Shown here: in pieces, positions 37,720 to 46,363 of the stretch
How the letters are laid out: every line of letters begins with the position of its first letter
How positions within the stretch are numbered: position 1 is the stretch's first letter
From: Epilithonimonas hispanica
Lineage (GTDB): Bacteria; Bacteroidota; Bacteroidia; Flavobacteriales; Weeksellaceae
Assembly: GCF_003385395.1 (NCBI RefSeq)
Contig: NZ_QNUG01000011.1
Coordinates: 49,507-113,506, forward strand
Direction: 5' to 3'
Length of the DNA: 64,000 bases
Program-made: the position numbers and the translations under genes
Notes under the pieces: model-generated
What the model saw: only the letters and a program-made list of their open reading frames with translations
Told to the model about the DNA's origin: nothing
The model's database searches: none

Positions 37720-38109
37720 ATGGCAAAACAAACTAAAGTAGTTAAAAAAAGAAAAGTAAAAGTTGAGGCTATTGGTGAAGCGCATATTCAAGCTTCTTTC
37801 AATAACATCATCATTTCTTTAACAAATAAAGCAGGAGAAGTTATCTCTTGGGCTTCTGCCGGTAAAATGGGTTTCAGAGGTTCTAAAAAGAATACTCCAT
37901 TCGCAGCTCAAATGGCTGCTGAAAACTGTTCTCAGGTTGCTTTCGAAGCTGGTCTTAGAAGAGTTAAGGTGTTTGTAAAAGGTCCAGGTGCTGGTAGAGA
38001 GTCTGCAATCAGAACTCTTCACAACTCTGGTATCGAAGTAAGCGAAATCGTTGACGTGACGCCTATGCCTCACAACGGATGTCGTCCACCTAAAAGAAGA
38101 AGAGTATAA
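37720..38109 (+). CDS. rpsK: Ribosomal protein S11
   Basis: 30S platform protein of 129 residues ([53 protein letters not shown]). Twelve bases after rpsM. Confidence 0.98.
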   Translation: MAKQTKVVKKRKVKVEAIGEAHIQASFNNIIISLTNKAGEVISWASAGKMGFRGSKKNTPFAAQMAAENCSQVAFEAGLRRVKVFVKGPGAGRESAIRTLHNSGIEVSEIVDVTPMPHNGCRPPKRRRV

Positions 38110-38133
38110 TCTTTTAACCTCAAATCTAATACA

Positions 38134-38742
38134 ATGGCAAGATATATTGGCCCTAAAACAAAAATTGCTAGAAAATTTGGTCAAGCAATTTTCGGAGATG
38201 ATAAAAACTTCGAGAAAAGAAAAAATCAACCACCAGGACAACACGGTCCTAACAAAAGAAGAGGTGCGAAAAAATCAGAATACGCAGTTCAGTTAGCTGA
38301 AAAACAAAAAGCTAAATATACTTACGGTATTCTTGAAAGACAATTTGCTAACCTTTTTGACAAAGCTCATAGAAGTAAAGGTGTAACAGGTGAAGTTCTA
38401 TTGCAACTTTGCGAATCAAGATTGGATAACGTAGTTTACAGATTAGGTTTTGCTAAAACTAGATCTGGAGCTAGACAATTGGTTTCTCACAGACACATCA
38501 CTGTGAATGGAGAGCTAGTAAACATCCCTTCTTATTTGCTTAAAGCTGGTGATGTAATTGCAGTAAGAGAGAAATCAAAATCTCTTGAAGTAATTGCTAA
38601 TGCATTAGCTTACAAAACAAATTATGAGTGGTTACAATTCAATGACGAGAAAAAAACTGGTACTTTCACGACTGCTCCTGAGAGAATTCAAATTCCTGAG
38701 GACATCAAAGAACAGTTAATCGTCGAATTATACTCTAAATAA
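38134..38742 (+). CDS. rpsD: Ribosomal protein S4
   Basis: 30S assembly-initiating protein of 202 residues with an S4 RNA-binding domain ([34 protein letters not shown]). The N-terminus lacks a zinc knuckle. In E. coli S4 represses the alpha operon; no leader target was identified. Confidence 0.97.
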   Translation: MARYIGPKTKIARKFGQAIFGDDKNFEKRKNQPPGQHGPNKRRGAKKSEYAVQLAEKQKAKYTYGILERQFANLFDKAHRSKGVTGEVLLQLCESRLDNVVYRLGFAKTRSGARQLVSHRHITVNGELVNIPSYLLKAGDVIAVREKSKSLEVIANALAYKTNYEWLQFNDEKKTGTFTTAPERIQIPEDIKEQLIVELYSK

Positions 38743-38773
38743 TAATTTTTTCAAATTTTTGCTCAACCAGACT

Positions 38774-39769
38774 ATGGCAATTTTAACATTTATAAAACCC
38801 GATAAAGTAATCCTATTAAACTCGACAGATTTTAAAGGACAATTCGAATTCAGACCTTTGGAACCAGGTTTCGGGCTTACAATCGGTAATGCATTGAGAA
38901 GAGTTTTACTTTCTTCTCTGGAAGGATATGCTATTTCATCTATCAAAATAGAAGGCGTAGAGCACGAATTTTCAACTATTCCAGGAGTGATCGAAGATGT
39001 TACTGAAATCATTCTTAATCTTAAACAACTTCGTCTTAAAGCAAAAGTTGAAAATCCAGGAAATGAGCAAATTACTGCGAAAATCTCTGGACAAGAACTA
39101 GTAACTGCTGGAGATTTAGGAAACTCAATGGTTAACTTTGAGGTTCTTAATCCAGAATTGGTTATTGCAACTTTGGCTAATGATGTTACGTTTGAAATTA
39201 CTTTCAACGTAGAAAAAGGAAGAGGATATGTTCCGAGCGATCAGAACAAAACAAACAATGCTCCTGTTGGAACTATTGCTATTGACTCTATCTTTACACC
39301 TATCAAGAAAGTACAGTATAGTATAGAAAATTATCGTGTAGAGCAAAAAACAGATTACGAAAAATTAGTATTGGATATCGAAACTGATGGATCTATCACT
39401 CCTCAGAATGCTTTAACAGAAGCTTCTAAGATTTTGATTTATCACTTTATGTTGTTCTCTGATGAGAGAATTACTTTAGAGACTGAGGCTGTAAAAGCTT
39501 CTATCCAGTACGATGAAGAGACTCTTCACACAAGACAACTTCTTAAGTCAAAATTAGCAGATATGGATCTTTCTGTAAGAGCCCTTAACTGTCTGAAAGC
39601 GGCTGAAGTAGAAACTCTTGGGGAATTGGTATCTTTCAGTAAATCTGATTTGATGAAATTCAGAAATTTTGGTAAAAAATCTTTAACAGAACTTGAAGAA
39701 TTGGTTCACTCAAAAGGACTAAATTTCGGGTTTGATGTTGCAAAATATAAGTTAGACGCTGATAAATAA
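38774..39769 (+). CDS. rpoA: RNA polymerase alpha subunit
   Basis: A 331-residue subunit. The N-terminal dimerisation domain has [23 protein letters not shown], and the C-terminal domain (about 255-325) has [20 protein letters not shown] and [14 protein letters not shown]. The frame is open from a TTG at 38759, but the ATG at 38774 ([10 protein letters not shown]) is the usual start. Confidence 0.98.
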   Translation: MAILTFIKPDKVILLNSTDFKGQFEFRPLEPGFGLTIGNALRRVLLSSLEGYAISSIKIEGVEHEFSTIPGVIEDVTEIILNLKQLRLKAKVENPGNEQITAKISGQELVTAGDLGNSMVNFEVLNPELVIATLANDVTFEITFNVEKGRGYVPSDQNKTNNAPVGTIAIDSIFTPIKKVQYSIENYRVEQKTDYEKLVLDIETDGSITPQNALTEASKILIYHFMLFSDERITLETEAVKASIQYDEETLHTRQLLKSKLADMDLSVRALNCLKAAEVETLGELVSFSKSDLMKFRNFGKKSLTELEELVHSKGLNFGFDVAKYKLDADK

Positions 39770-39777
39770 TCCTTAAA

Positions 39778-40299
39778 ATGAGACACGGTAAAAAAATAAA
39801 TCACTTAGGTAGAACGGCGCCGCACAGAAAAGCAATGCTTTCTAACATGGCTTGTTCACTAATTGAGCATAAAAGAATCAACACTACTGTTGCTAAAGCG
39901 AAAGCTTTAAGAGTTTACGTGGAACCACTACTAACAAAAGCTAAAGAAGATACAACTCACAATAGAAGAACAGTTTTCTCTTACCTACAAAGTAAAGAAG
40001 CTGTTACTGAATTGTTCAGAACTGTAGCTCCTAAAATTGCTGAAAGAAACGGTGGTTACACAAGAATCATCAAGACTGGTTTCAGGGCTGGTGATGCTGC
40101 TGATACAGCTTTGATAGAGTTGGTAGATTTCAACGATATCTACAATCCAAACGAAGCTGAGAAGAAAACGACCAGAAGAAGCAGAAGATCTACTGCTGCT
40201 CCTAAAAAAGAAGCTGCTGCTGTTGTAGAAGCTCCTGAAGCTAAAGTAGAAGAAGCTCCGGCTGCTGATACTGCTAAAGAAGAAAAAACTGAAGAGTAA
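39778..40299 (+). CDS. rplQ: Ribosomal protein L17 with extended C-terminus
   Basis: 50S protein of 173 residues. The core (1-118, [41 protein letters not shown]) is standard. An extra tail of about 50 residues is made mostly of Ala, Glu, Lys and Pro ([17 protein letters not shown]). Such tails are common on L17 in Bacteroidota. It is the last gene of the cluster and is followed by a terminator. Confidence 0.96.
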   Translation: MRHGKKINHLGRTAPHRKAMLSNMACSLIEHKRINTTVAKAKALRVYVEPLLTKAKEDTTHNRRTVFSYLQSKEAVTELFRTVAPKIAERNGGYTRIIKTGFRAGDAADTALIELVDFNDIYNPNEAEKKTTRRSRRSTAAPKKEAAAVVEAPEAKVEEAPAADTAKEEKTEE

Positions 40300-40323
40300 G
40301 ACTTTTAAGTTTTTGAAATAAAG

Positions 40324-40352
40324 AAAGCCATCTCAATTGAGGTGGCTTTTTG
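40324..40352 (+). terminator. Terminator of the ribosomal cluster
   Basis: The arms AAAGCCATCTC (40324-40334) and GAGGTGGCTTT (40339-40349) pair with one G-T, with an AATT loop and a T run. It lies 24 bases after rplQ. Confidence 0.88.
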
Positions 40353-40443
40353 GTTTTTAAACATATAGATGTAAATTTTTTTTATTATATAATAGTTGTA
40401 TTTTTATTATTAATTTCTATAAATTTATCATTTAAGATTTTCA

Positions 40444-41934
40444 GTGAAGAAACTAGTCCCTCTTTTTTTTGTTTTTTTCATATTTCTTACATACTCACAA
40501 TCTTTAGAAAATAGCAATAGTAGTATTCTTGATAAAGCTAATAACTATATTTTTAAAGATGTAAAGAATGCAAAGAAACTTGCAGGATTCGTTGCGGCAA
40601 GTAATGCTTCTGCTACAGATAAAATGAGGGCTTTTTTAATTCTTTCGGATGTAGCCTATCTTAATGGAGATTATGTTGGAGTTATTAATAATTTGTACAA
40701 AGCAGAAGGAACTGCCAGATTAATAAATAATTCTAACACAAAATTTTTAATGTCTTTATATTTTGCAAAGTATTTTAGAATATTTGGTTTGCATTACTTG
40801 TATAAAATTAAAATTGATGAATGTAATAAATTGCTGCCCAAGCTATCTAGTAAAGAATTCTTAGGATATGATTTTCAGAGTTTATATGATTTTGAAAATA
40901 CATTTACTAGCAACTTTCCCAAAACTAATTTTTCAAGTAAATATTCTATAGATCTTAGAAAACATGATAAATGGATCTCTTCTGTTGAGGATTGTAAATT
41001 ACGAGTTGGTGAGCTTTATGGAGATGCGGGTAAATCTAAAGATTACTTCTCTAAATATTTAAAATATAATCAAAGATATAAGATAAGTAATGTTTACACG
41101 GCAAAAGCATATTTTCTGCTGGCTCAATCAGAGAATAAAATGCATCTTAATCCCTTACCAAATCTTTTACGAGCGGATTCTTTATTAAACCATTATGTTG
41201 ATAATAATTTAAAAACAGAGGTGAAATATGCTATTGCAATGCATTATCTTCAGAATAATAAACTTCCGCAATACCAATACAATATTGGAGATTATAATAA
41301 ATTAAATAAAGATTTATATTCCAATCTGGGCAAAGCAAAGAGTATTATTATTAAACATTTACAAATAGAAGCTTCTGATAATTCTTTTGATACCTTTAAG
41401 ATCCAAATATCGGTAGCATCATTAATTTTTTTGACAATTAGTTTTCTCGGATTTATAATAACAAGGAAAAAATATATTGATTTTTTAAAATATGGAAATA
41501 AATCTATATTAACTGGTAGTATTTCCAAAGCAAGTAACAATAATGAAAATCATAATAAGAATTCTATTCCGGAGAAAACGGAAGAGATCATTCTTAGTAA
41601 ATTACTGAAATTTGAAACAAATAAAAAATTTTTGCAGCCAAGTATTTCACTCATTTCATTATCAAAGGAATTAGAAACTAATACAAGGTATTTATCAGAA
41701 ATAATTAATCATCATAAAAATCTTAATTTTAATCAGTATATTAATGAGTTAAGAATAAATTATATTGTTGAAAAAATGAAGACAGAGCCAATATACTTAA
41801 ATTATAAAATACTTTATCTGGCTCAAGAATGCGGATTCTCTTCTCAAAGTACTTTTAGTATTGCTTTCAAATCAATTATGGGAGTGTCTCCTATTTCCTA
41901 TATAAAATCAATCCGGGATGAAAAAAAAGCATAG
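40444..41934 (+). CDS. TPR membrane protein with C-terminal AraC-type HTH
   Basis: A 496-residue hybrid regulator. The signal peptide (MKKLVPLFFVFFIFLTYSQ) leads to a periplasmic TPR-like helical region (about 20-310), one membrane helix (about 322-343, VASLIFLTISFLGFIITRKK) and a cytoplasmic AraC-type DNA-binding domain (about 390-490: YINELRINYIVEKM, LAQECGFSSQSTFSIAFKSIMGVSPISYI). The start is GTG at 40444; no in-frame ATG yields the signal peptide. It probably senses an envelope state and acts directly on DNA at the membrane. The next gene overlaps it by 17 bases. Confidence 0.8.
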   Translation: MKKLVPLFFVFFIFLTYSQSLENSNSSILDKANNYIFKDVKNAKKLAGFVAASNASATDKMRAFLILSDVAYLNGDYVGVINNLYKAEGTARLINNSNTKFLMSLYFAKYFRIFGLHYLYKIKIDECNKLLPKLSSKEFLGYDFQSLYDFENTFTSNFPKTNFSSKYSIDLRKHDKWISSVEDCKLRVGELYGDAGKSKDYFSKYLKYNQRYKISNVYTAKAYFLLAQSENKMHLNPLPNLLRADSLLNHYVDNNLKTEVKYAIAMHYLQNNKLPQYQYNIGDYNKLNKDLYSNLGKAKSIIIKHLQIEASDNSFDTFKIQISVASLIFLTISFLGFIITRKKYIDFLKYGNKSILTGSISKASNNNENHNKNSIPEKTEEIILSKLLKFETNKKFLQPSISLISLSKELETNTRYLSEIINHHKNLNFNQYINELRINYIVEKMKTEPIYLNYKILYLAQECGFSSQSTFSIAFKSIMGVSPISYIKSIRDEKKA

Positions 41935-43051
41935 TTTCTGTAATTCTTTACACCCACGCATTTTTTTATTGAAATTTAATTTCATTGTGTTTATTTTCTT
42001 AAGTGCATTTTTTAGTGCACAACAGAATAATAAAGAAGATTTATTATATAGCAAGGCAATAAAAACATTATATACCGATCCCGAAATTTCTGAAAAACTT
42101 GGGTTGCAGCTCTTTTCTAATACGGCTGATGTAAAAACAAAGATAAAAGCGTTGCTTTTATTAGCCCAAGTCAACTCAATATTACTTGATTATAAAAAGT
42201 CCTTTTATTATGCTAATGAATCTTTAAAACTGGCTAAAAAGAATAATGATTATGAAAGTCAAATTAATATTCTTGGTTTTTTAGGTATTTTTTATCAAAA
42301 TATAGAACTTAAAGGTCTTGCCTGGTCTTGCCTTAATGAAGCAAATGAGTTAATTATAAAGCATCCCTTGCCAGATTCGCTTTCATACAAATTAGGGAAT
42401 ATTTTATTAAATAAGGCCCATTTATATCAGGAAGATTTGGATTGTACCTACGCCAATTTATATTATAATAAGGCTATAAAATTATTCGAAAATGCTGTCC
42501 CAATAAGATATTCCAATAAAATTAATTTAGCAGTCGCCTTTACTCACAAAGCACTGTGCAAACTCAAAAATAACGAAGAAGACTCTGCCAGGTATTATTT
42601 TAATAATGCAATTATTATCGCAAATGCTAATAAAAGTGCTGCTGTTATTTCATTTGCTAAAAATGGTCTTGCAGAGTTGTACGCACAGAAAAAGGATTAT
42701 AAAAAATCTAATGCAATTCTTCAGGAATCCCTGATCCTGGCAAAGAAATCAAAACAAATGCAGCTGGAATTGGATATTTATAAAATGCTTGCAGATAATT
42801 ATTATTATCTGGGAGATGATGCCAAAGCCATTTATTTTGCCAAACTTTCTTATAGGGAGCTATCAGATAGCAACAACGAAGAAGCTTCGGCTATCAACAA
42901 AATTACCCAATCTTTGGAAGAACAGATTGATATTAACAGGTCAAAAAAGAATAGATTAACTTATTTAGTTTATCTCTTGCTTGCAGTAGCAGGTATTGTA
43001 TCTCTCTTTTTTATTTATAAAATACAATTAATGACAAAACTTATAAAATAA
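41918..43051 (+). CDS. TPR protein with C-terminal membrane anchor
   Basis: A 377-residue protein with the topology of the upstream regulator: an N-terminal signal/anchor (FNFIVFIFLSAFFSAQQ), TPR repeats (about 45-320, for example KSFYYANESLKLAKKNNDYE and KAIYFAKLSYREL) and a membrane helix (about 347-369). It stops 8 residues after the helix, so the HTH domain is absent, and no HTH coding remains downstream. It overlaps its neighbour by 17 bases. It may be a co-sensor or a shortened duplicate. Confidence 0.7.
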   Translation: MKKKHSFCNSLHPRIFLLKFNFIVFIFLSAFFSAQQNNKEDLLYSKAIKTLYTDPEISEKLGLQLFSNTADVKTKIKALLLLAQVNSILLDYKKSFYYANESLKLAKKNNDYESQINILGFLGIFYQNIELKGLAWSCLNEANELIIKHPLPDSLSYKLGNILLNKAHLYQEDLDCTYANLYYNKAIKLFENAVPIRYSNKINLAVAFTHKALCKLKNNEEDSARYYFNNAIIIANANKSAAVISFAKNGLAELYAQKKDYKKSNAILQESLILAKKSKQMQLELDIYKMLADNYYYLGDDAKAIYFAKLSYRELSDSNNEEASAINKITQSLEEQIDINRSKKNRLTYLVYLLLAVAGIVSLFFIYKIQLMTKLIK

Positions 43052-43190
43052 TTTTAATTTCAATTATTTTATTGATAATCAGTGTTTTGTTTTTTCGAAT
43101 ACTTTAATTTTCAGTCATTCTGATAGGCGGTTTTTCTTGAGAAAACAAATAATTTATACATTTGGTTAACAATTTTTAAAACAATTTATT

Positions 43191-44639
43191 ATGAAGAAGT
43201 TATTTTTACTGTCTTTTTTCATTCCATTTGCAGGGATGAGTCAATGGTCACAAGAGGGATCAAATATCGGAGCCGTAACTTACGGTAATCAAATAGGAGG
43301 TGGCTATCTTGGATCCAATTCTGATGGTAGTATTATTGTTGTTGGTGCACATGGTTATTCTTCAAATACAGGACAGGTGCGTGTGCTAAAGTTTCAGAAT
43401 AACGATTGGGTAAAGTTGGGTAGCTCCTTAAATGGTGATAACTCGGGAGATTTTTTTGGTTGGGCTACCAGTATCAGTAAAGATGGTTACACTATTGCTG
43501 TAGGTGCATTTTATAATGATAACTACATGTCGGATGCTGGCGAGGTTAAAGTATTTCATTATGATGGGACAGATTGGGTCCAAGTGGGTAGTAATATCTA
43601 TGGGGAAGCTAAAAATGACTATCATGGCAGGTGCGTTAGTATCAGTGCAGATGGAAGTGTTGTAGCTGTAGGTGTTAATAATAATGGTATTGGTAAGGCT
43701 AGGATTTATAGATTTAATGGTACATCTTGGGTGAAGATTGGCGGTGACATTGTAGGTACTGGAAATGGTGACCAATTTGGGCGCTCTATAAGTATTAATA
43801 GTGAAGGTAACATTGTTGCCGTAGGTGCTAACCAAAATAGTACAAGTGCTACTTCTGCCGGACAAGTCAGGGTTTTTAAGCTGAGTGATAATAATACATG
43901 GGAGCAGTTGGGACAAAGCCTCAACGGTACAGCAGCATCTGATAGTTTCGGAATTTCTGTAGATTTGGATAAAACAGGAGAAATTCTGGCAGTAGGAGCT
44001 AATACTAATGATGACGCCGGATCAAATGCTGGGCAGATAAAAGTTTACAAATTAAGTAGTAATCTTTGGCAACAGGTAGGAGGTAATATTAATGGTGATG
44101 CGGCTGGCGACAGTTTGGGATGGGGCTTAAGCCTTAGTGATGATGGTAATACACTGGCGGCAGGTGCTTATCTCAGCAAAGTACATGGGACTGGCTCTGG
44201 ACAGGTAAAAGTGCTTAAATTTTCTAATAATAGTTGGAATATTGTGGGAGAACCATTGTATGGTACAACAAATAATTTTAACCTAGGGAAAGCAGTTGCG
44301 TTAAATTCTGATGGGAAACTGTTACTTGCCTCATCTCCGGCAGGAGCCTATTCAGTTGGGTTTGTACAAGCTTATAAATATACAGATCCTGTGATGGGAG
44401 TGTCAGATTTTAATGAAAAAGCTATTGCATTTTACCCCAATCCTGCAAGAGAAAATTTAACTGTTACCAATGCAAAACAGGATAGTGATTATTCTATTTA
44501 TAATCTAGCCGGACAAAAATTGATATCGGGTAAAGTTGGTACGGGTAAAATTCCGGTACAGAAACTTGCAAAAGGTAATTATCTCTTGGTACTTACTGAG
44601 GGCGGTAAAAACAAAGAAGCTAAATTTATCAAACAATAA
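43191..44639 (+). CDS. Secreted repeat (propeller-like) protein, T9SS cargo
   Basis: A 482-residue exported protein. The signal peptide MKKLFLLSFFIPFAGMSQ is followed by about seven repeats of roughly 52 residues (about 20-395) with the core DxFGxSxSIxxDGxxxAVGAxxND...GxVxVFxxxxxxWxQxGxxIxG, resembling FG-GAP/beta-propeller blades. A type A T9SS domain follows (about 410-482, IAFYPNPARENLTV ending AKFIKQ). It has its own terminator. The binding function is unknown. Confidence 0.8.
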   Translation: MKKLFLLSFFIPFAGMSQWSQEGSNIGAVTYGNQIGGGYLGSNSDGSIIVVGAHGYSSNTGQVRVLKFQNNDWVKLGSSLNGDNSGDFFGWATSISKDGYTIAVGAFYNDNYMSDAGEVKVFHYDGTDWVQVGSNIYGEAKNDYHGRCVSISADGSVVAVGVNNNGIGKARIYRFNGTSWVKIGGDIVGTGNGDQFGRSISINSEGNIVAVGANQNSTSATSAGQVRVFKLSDNNTWEQLGQSLNGTAASDSFGISVDLDKTGEILAVGANTNDDAGSNAGQIKVYKLSSNLWQQVGGNINGDAAGDSLGWGLSLSDDGNTLAAGAYLSKVHGTGSGQVKVLKFSNNSWNIVGEPLYGTTNNFNLGKAVALNSDGKLLLASSPAGAYSVGFVQAYKYTDPVMGVSDFNEKAIAFYPNPARENLTVTNAKQDSDYSIYNLAGQKLISGKVGTGKIPVQKLAKGNYLLVLTEGGKNKEAKFIKQ

Positions 44640-44656
44640 GGAACTATATTTTCTTT

Positions 44657-44694
44657 AAAAAACAGGAAGACTATCTAGACTTCCTGTTTTTTTT
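44657..44694 (+). terminator. Terminator hairpin
   Basis: The perfect arms AAAACAGGAAG (44659-44669) and CTTCCTGTTTT (44680-44690) are followed by a T run, directly after the propeller-like T9SS gene. Confidence 0.88.
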
Positions 44695-44729
44695 ATATAT
44701 AGTAGTGCACTCGGATCCTATTATCATTG

Positions 44730-44737
44730 TACTTTTG
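44730..44737 (+). promoter_or_regulatory. DUF4403 gene promoter -7 box
   Basis: TACTTTTG matches TAnnTTTG. Transcription would begin a few bases later, at or after the ATG at 44741, which argues that translation begins at the ATG at 44762. Confidence 0.6.
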
Positions 44738-44761
44738 TAAATGAATACATTCATCTTTCAT

Positions 44762-46135
44762 ATGTTGAGAATTAGAACATTTTTTTTACTTTTCATCGGC
44801 CTTCAGTCTATTTTATCGGCTCAGGTTGCTGCTCCTGTGTATACATTGCCCAAAATTAAATCCAGTATTACGTTGCCGGTCTCTTTGCCTGTTTCTGAAA
44901 TTAATAATTTGATTAATCAGTCCGTAAAAGGTGTGCTTTACGAAGACCAGTCATTTACCGATAACGATAACGACCAGTTCAAAGTTCGTGTAGAGAAGCA
45001 GGGCAATATTGCGCTGAAGGCTTTAACCAATAATCGCTTAATGATTTCGGTGCCTTTGAAAATATGGGCAGAAAAAGGCTACGGAACCTTCGGAGTATAT
45101 GTTTATAAAGATACCAATTTTAATCTGATAATGAATTTCATTACCACAATTGCTGCAACATCGGATTGGAAACTGAACACCAAGACTACAACAGCGGGAT
45201 TTGTTTGGACACAGAAACCAGTCTTGGATTATGGTAAAATTAAGATCCCAATTGCACCTTTGATTGAAAGTACGTTGAGAGAACAACAAACCAAATTCAC
45301 TAGTGTCATAGATCAGCAGATCAAATCTCAATTCAATCTTCAGCCATATCTTTTAATGGTTTGGAACCAATTTTCTAAGCCAATCAATGTTTCTGAGGAA
45401 TACAACACTTGGCTCAAGATTACACCTCAAAGTACTTACATGTCGCCGTTGCAGGTTTTTCAGGATAAGATTAAAACCACCATCGCGATAGATTTGTACT
45501 CCGAAACTTATGTTGGACAAATTCCTCTAGCAACAAAAGACGTTAACACTGTTCCAAAATTTATAATTAATCCTAATATTCCTAACGTTTTTAATCTGCA
45601 GACCACAGCCAATATCAGTTTTGATGAAGCAACCAGAATTGCAAAACAACAATTTTTAGATAAAGAATTTGCAATGGGTAGTGAAAACAAAAAAGTCAAG
45701 ATTACAGATATCTTGGTCTATCAGGAAAAAGAAAATATTGTGATAGAAGCTCACGCAACTGGCGAAGTCAATGGAACGGCTTTCATCAAAGGAAAACCTT
45801 TTTACGATGCTGTGAATCACAAAATAAAGTTAAACGTATCTGACTTTAATCTTAAAACCAAGAATTTTTTCCAAAAAGCGTTAACCGTTTTATTTGAAGG
45901 AAATATCCGAAGAATGATAGAGAACGACTACGGAATTCCATTGCTAGATATTGAAAATTCTTCCAGAAAAAGTATGATGGATAACTTCAACAAAGAGTAT
46001 GTAAAAGGAATTAAAATGCAAGGAAATGTCTTGGCATTAAGGCCTACACAATTCTTATTGTCAGAAAAGTATATCACAGTAGTCATTGATACCAATGCGC
46101 AACTTCAAATGACTGTATCTGGGTTGAGTTTTTAG
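44762..46135 (+). CDS. DUF4403 family protein
   Basis: About 457 residues. A signal peptide (FLLFIGLQSILSAQ) precedes a long beta-rich chain with two related halves (for example ITLPVSLPVSEINNLINQSV near the start, PVLDYGKIKIPIAPLIESTL mid-chain). This matches DUF4403, whose lipid-binding-tube-like fold suggests an envelope role; the function is not established. The frame opens at 44741, but the promoter box at 44730-44737 puts that ATG at the transcription start, so 44762 is chosen. Confidence 0.75.
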   Translation: MLRIRTFFLLFIGLQSILSAQVAAPVYTLPKIKSSITLPVSLPVSEINNLINQSVKGVLYEDQSFTDNDNDQFKVRVEKQGNIALKALTNNRLMISVPLKIWAEKGYGTFGVYVYKDTNFNLIMNFITTIAATSDWKLNTKTTTAGFVWTQKPVLDYGKIKIPIAPLIESTLREQQTKFTSVIDQQIKSQFNLQPYLLMVWNQFSKPINVSEEYNTWLKITPQSTYMSPLQVFQDKIKTTIAIDLYSETYVGQIPLATKDVNTVPKFIINPNIPNVFNLQTTANISFDEATRIAKQQFLDKEFAMGSENKKVKITDILVYQEKENIVIEAHATGEVNGTAFIKGKPFYDAVNHKIKLNVSDFNLKTKNFFQKALTVLFEGNIRRMIENDYGIPLLDIENSSRKSMMDNFNKEYVKGIKMQGNVLALRPTQFLLSEKYITVVIDTNAQLQMTVSGLSF

Positions 46136-46336
46136 TTTTGTTATACTACATAATCAATATTCGATAGCTCCTAGGTTCTTTTATCTTGTATTTTTAGCCT
46201 AAGTTATATTTGTTTTGATTTTAATTATCGATAATGATAATTGATTATTGGTGTTATATTTAGAATTAATTTGCTATAATATTTATAAGATAGAGTTGTT
46301 TGTTGACTTTTTGTAATTATATTGTTAGTTAATACC

Positions 46337-46344
46337 TATATTTG
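46337..46344 (+). promoter_or_regulatory. M4 protease promoter -7 box
   Basis: TATATTTG matches TAnnTTTG, 19 bases before the ATG. A TTG at 46311-46313 is 23 bases upstream, at the wide end of the usual spacing. Confidence 0.55.
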
Positions 46345-46363
46345 CTGTCAATAAATTTTAAAA

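Noticed and set aside
41918..43190. Hidden HTH domain after the second TPR gene by frameshift
   Set aside because: The 139 bases after its stop contain no AraC-like HTH residues in any frame.
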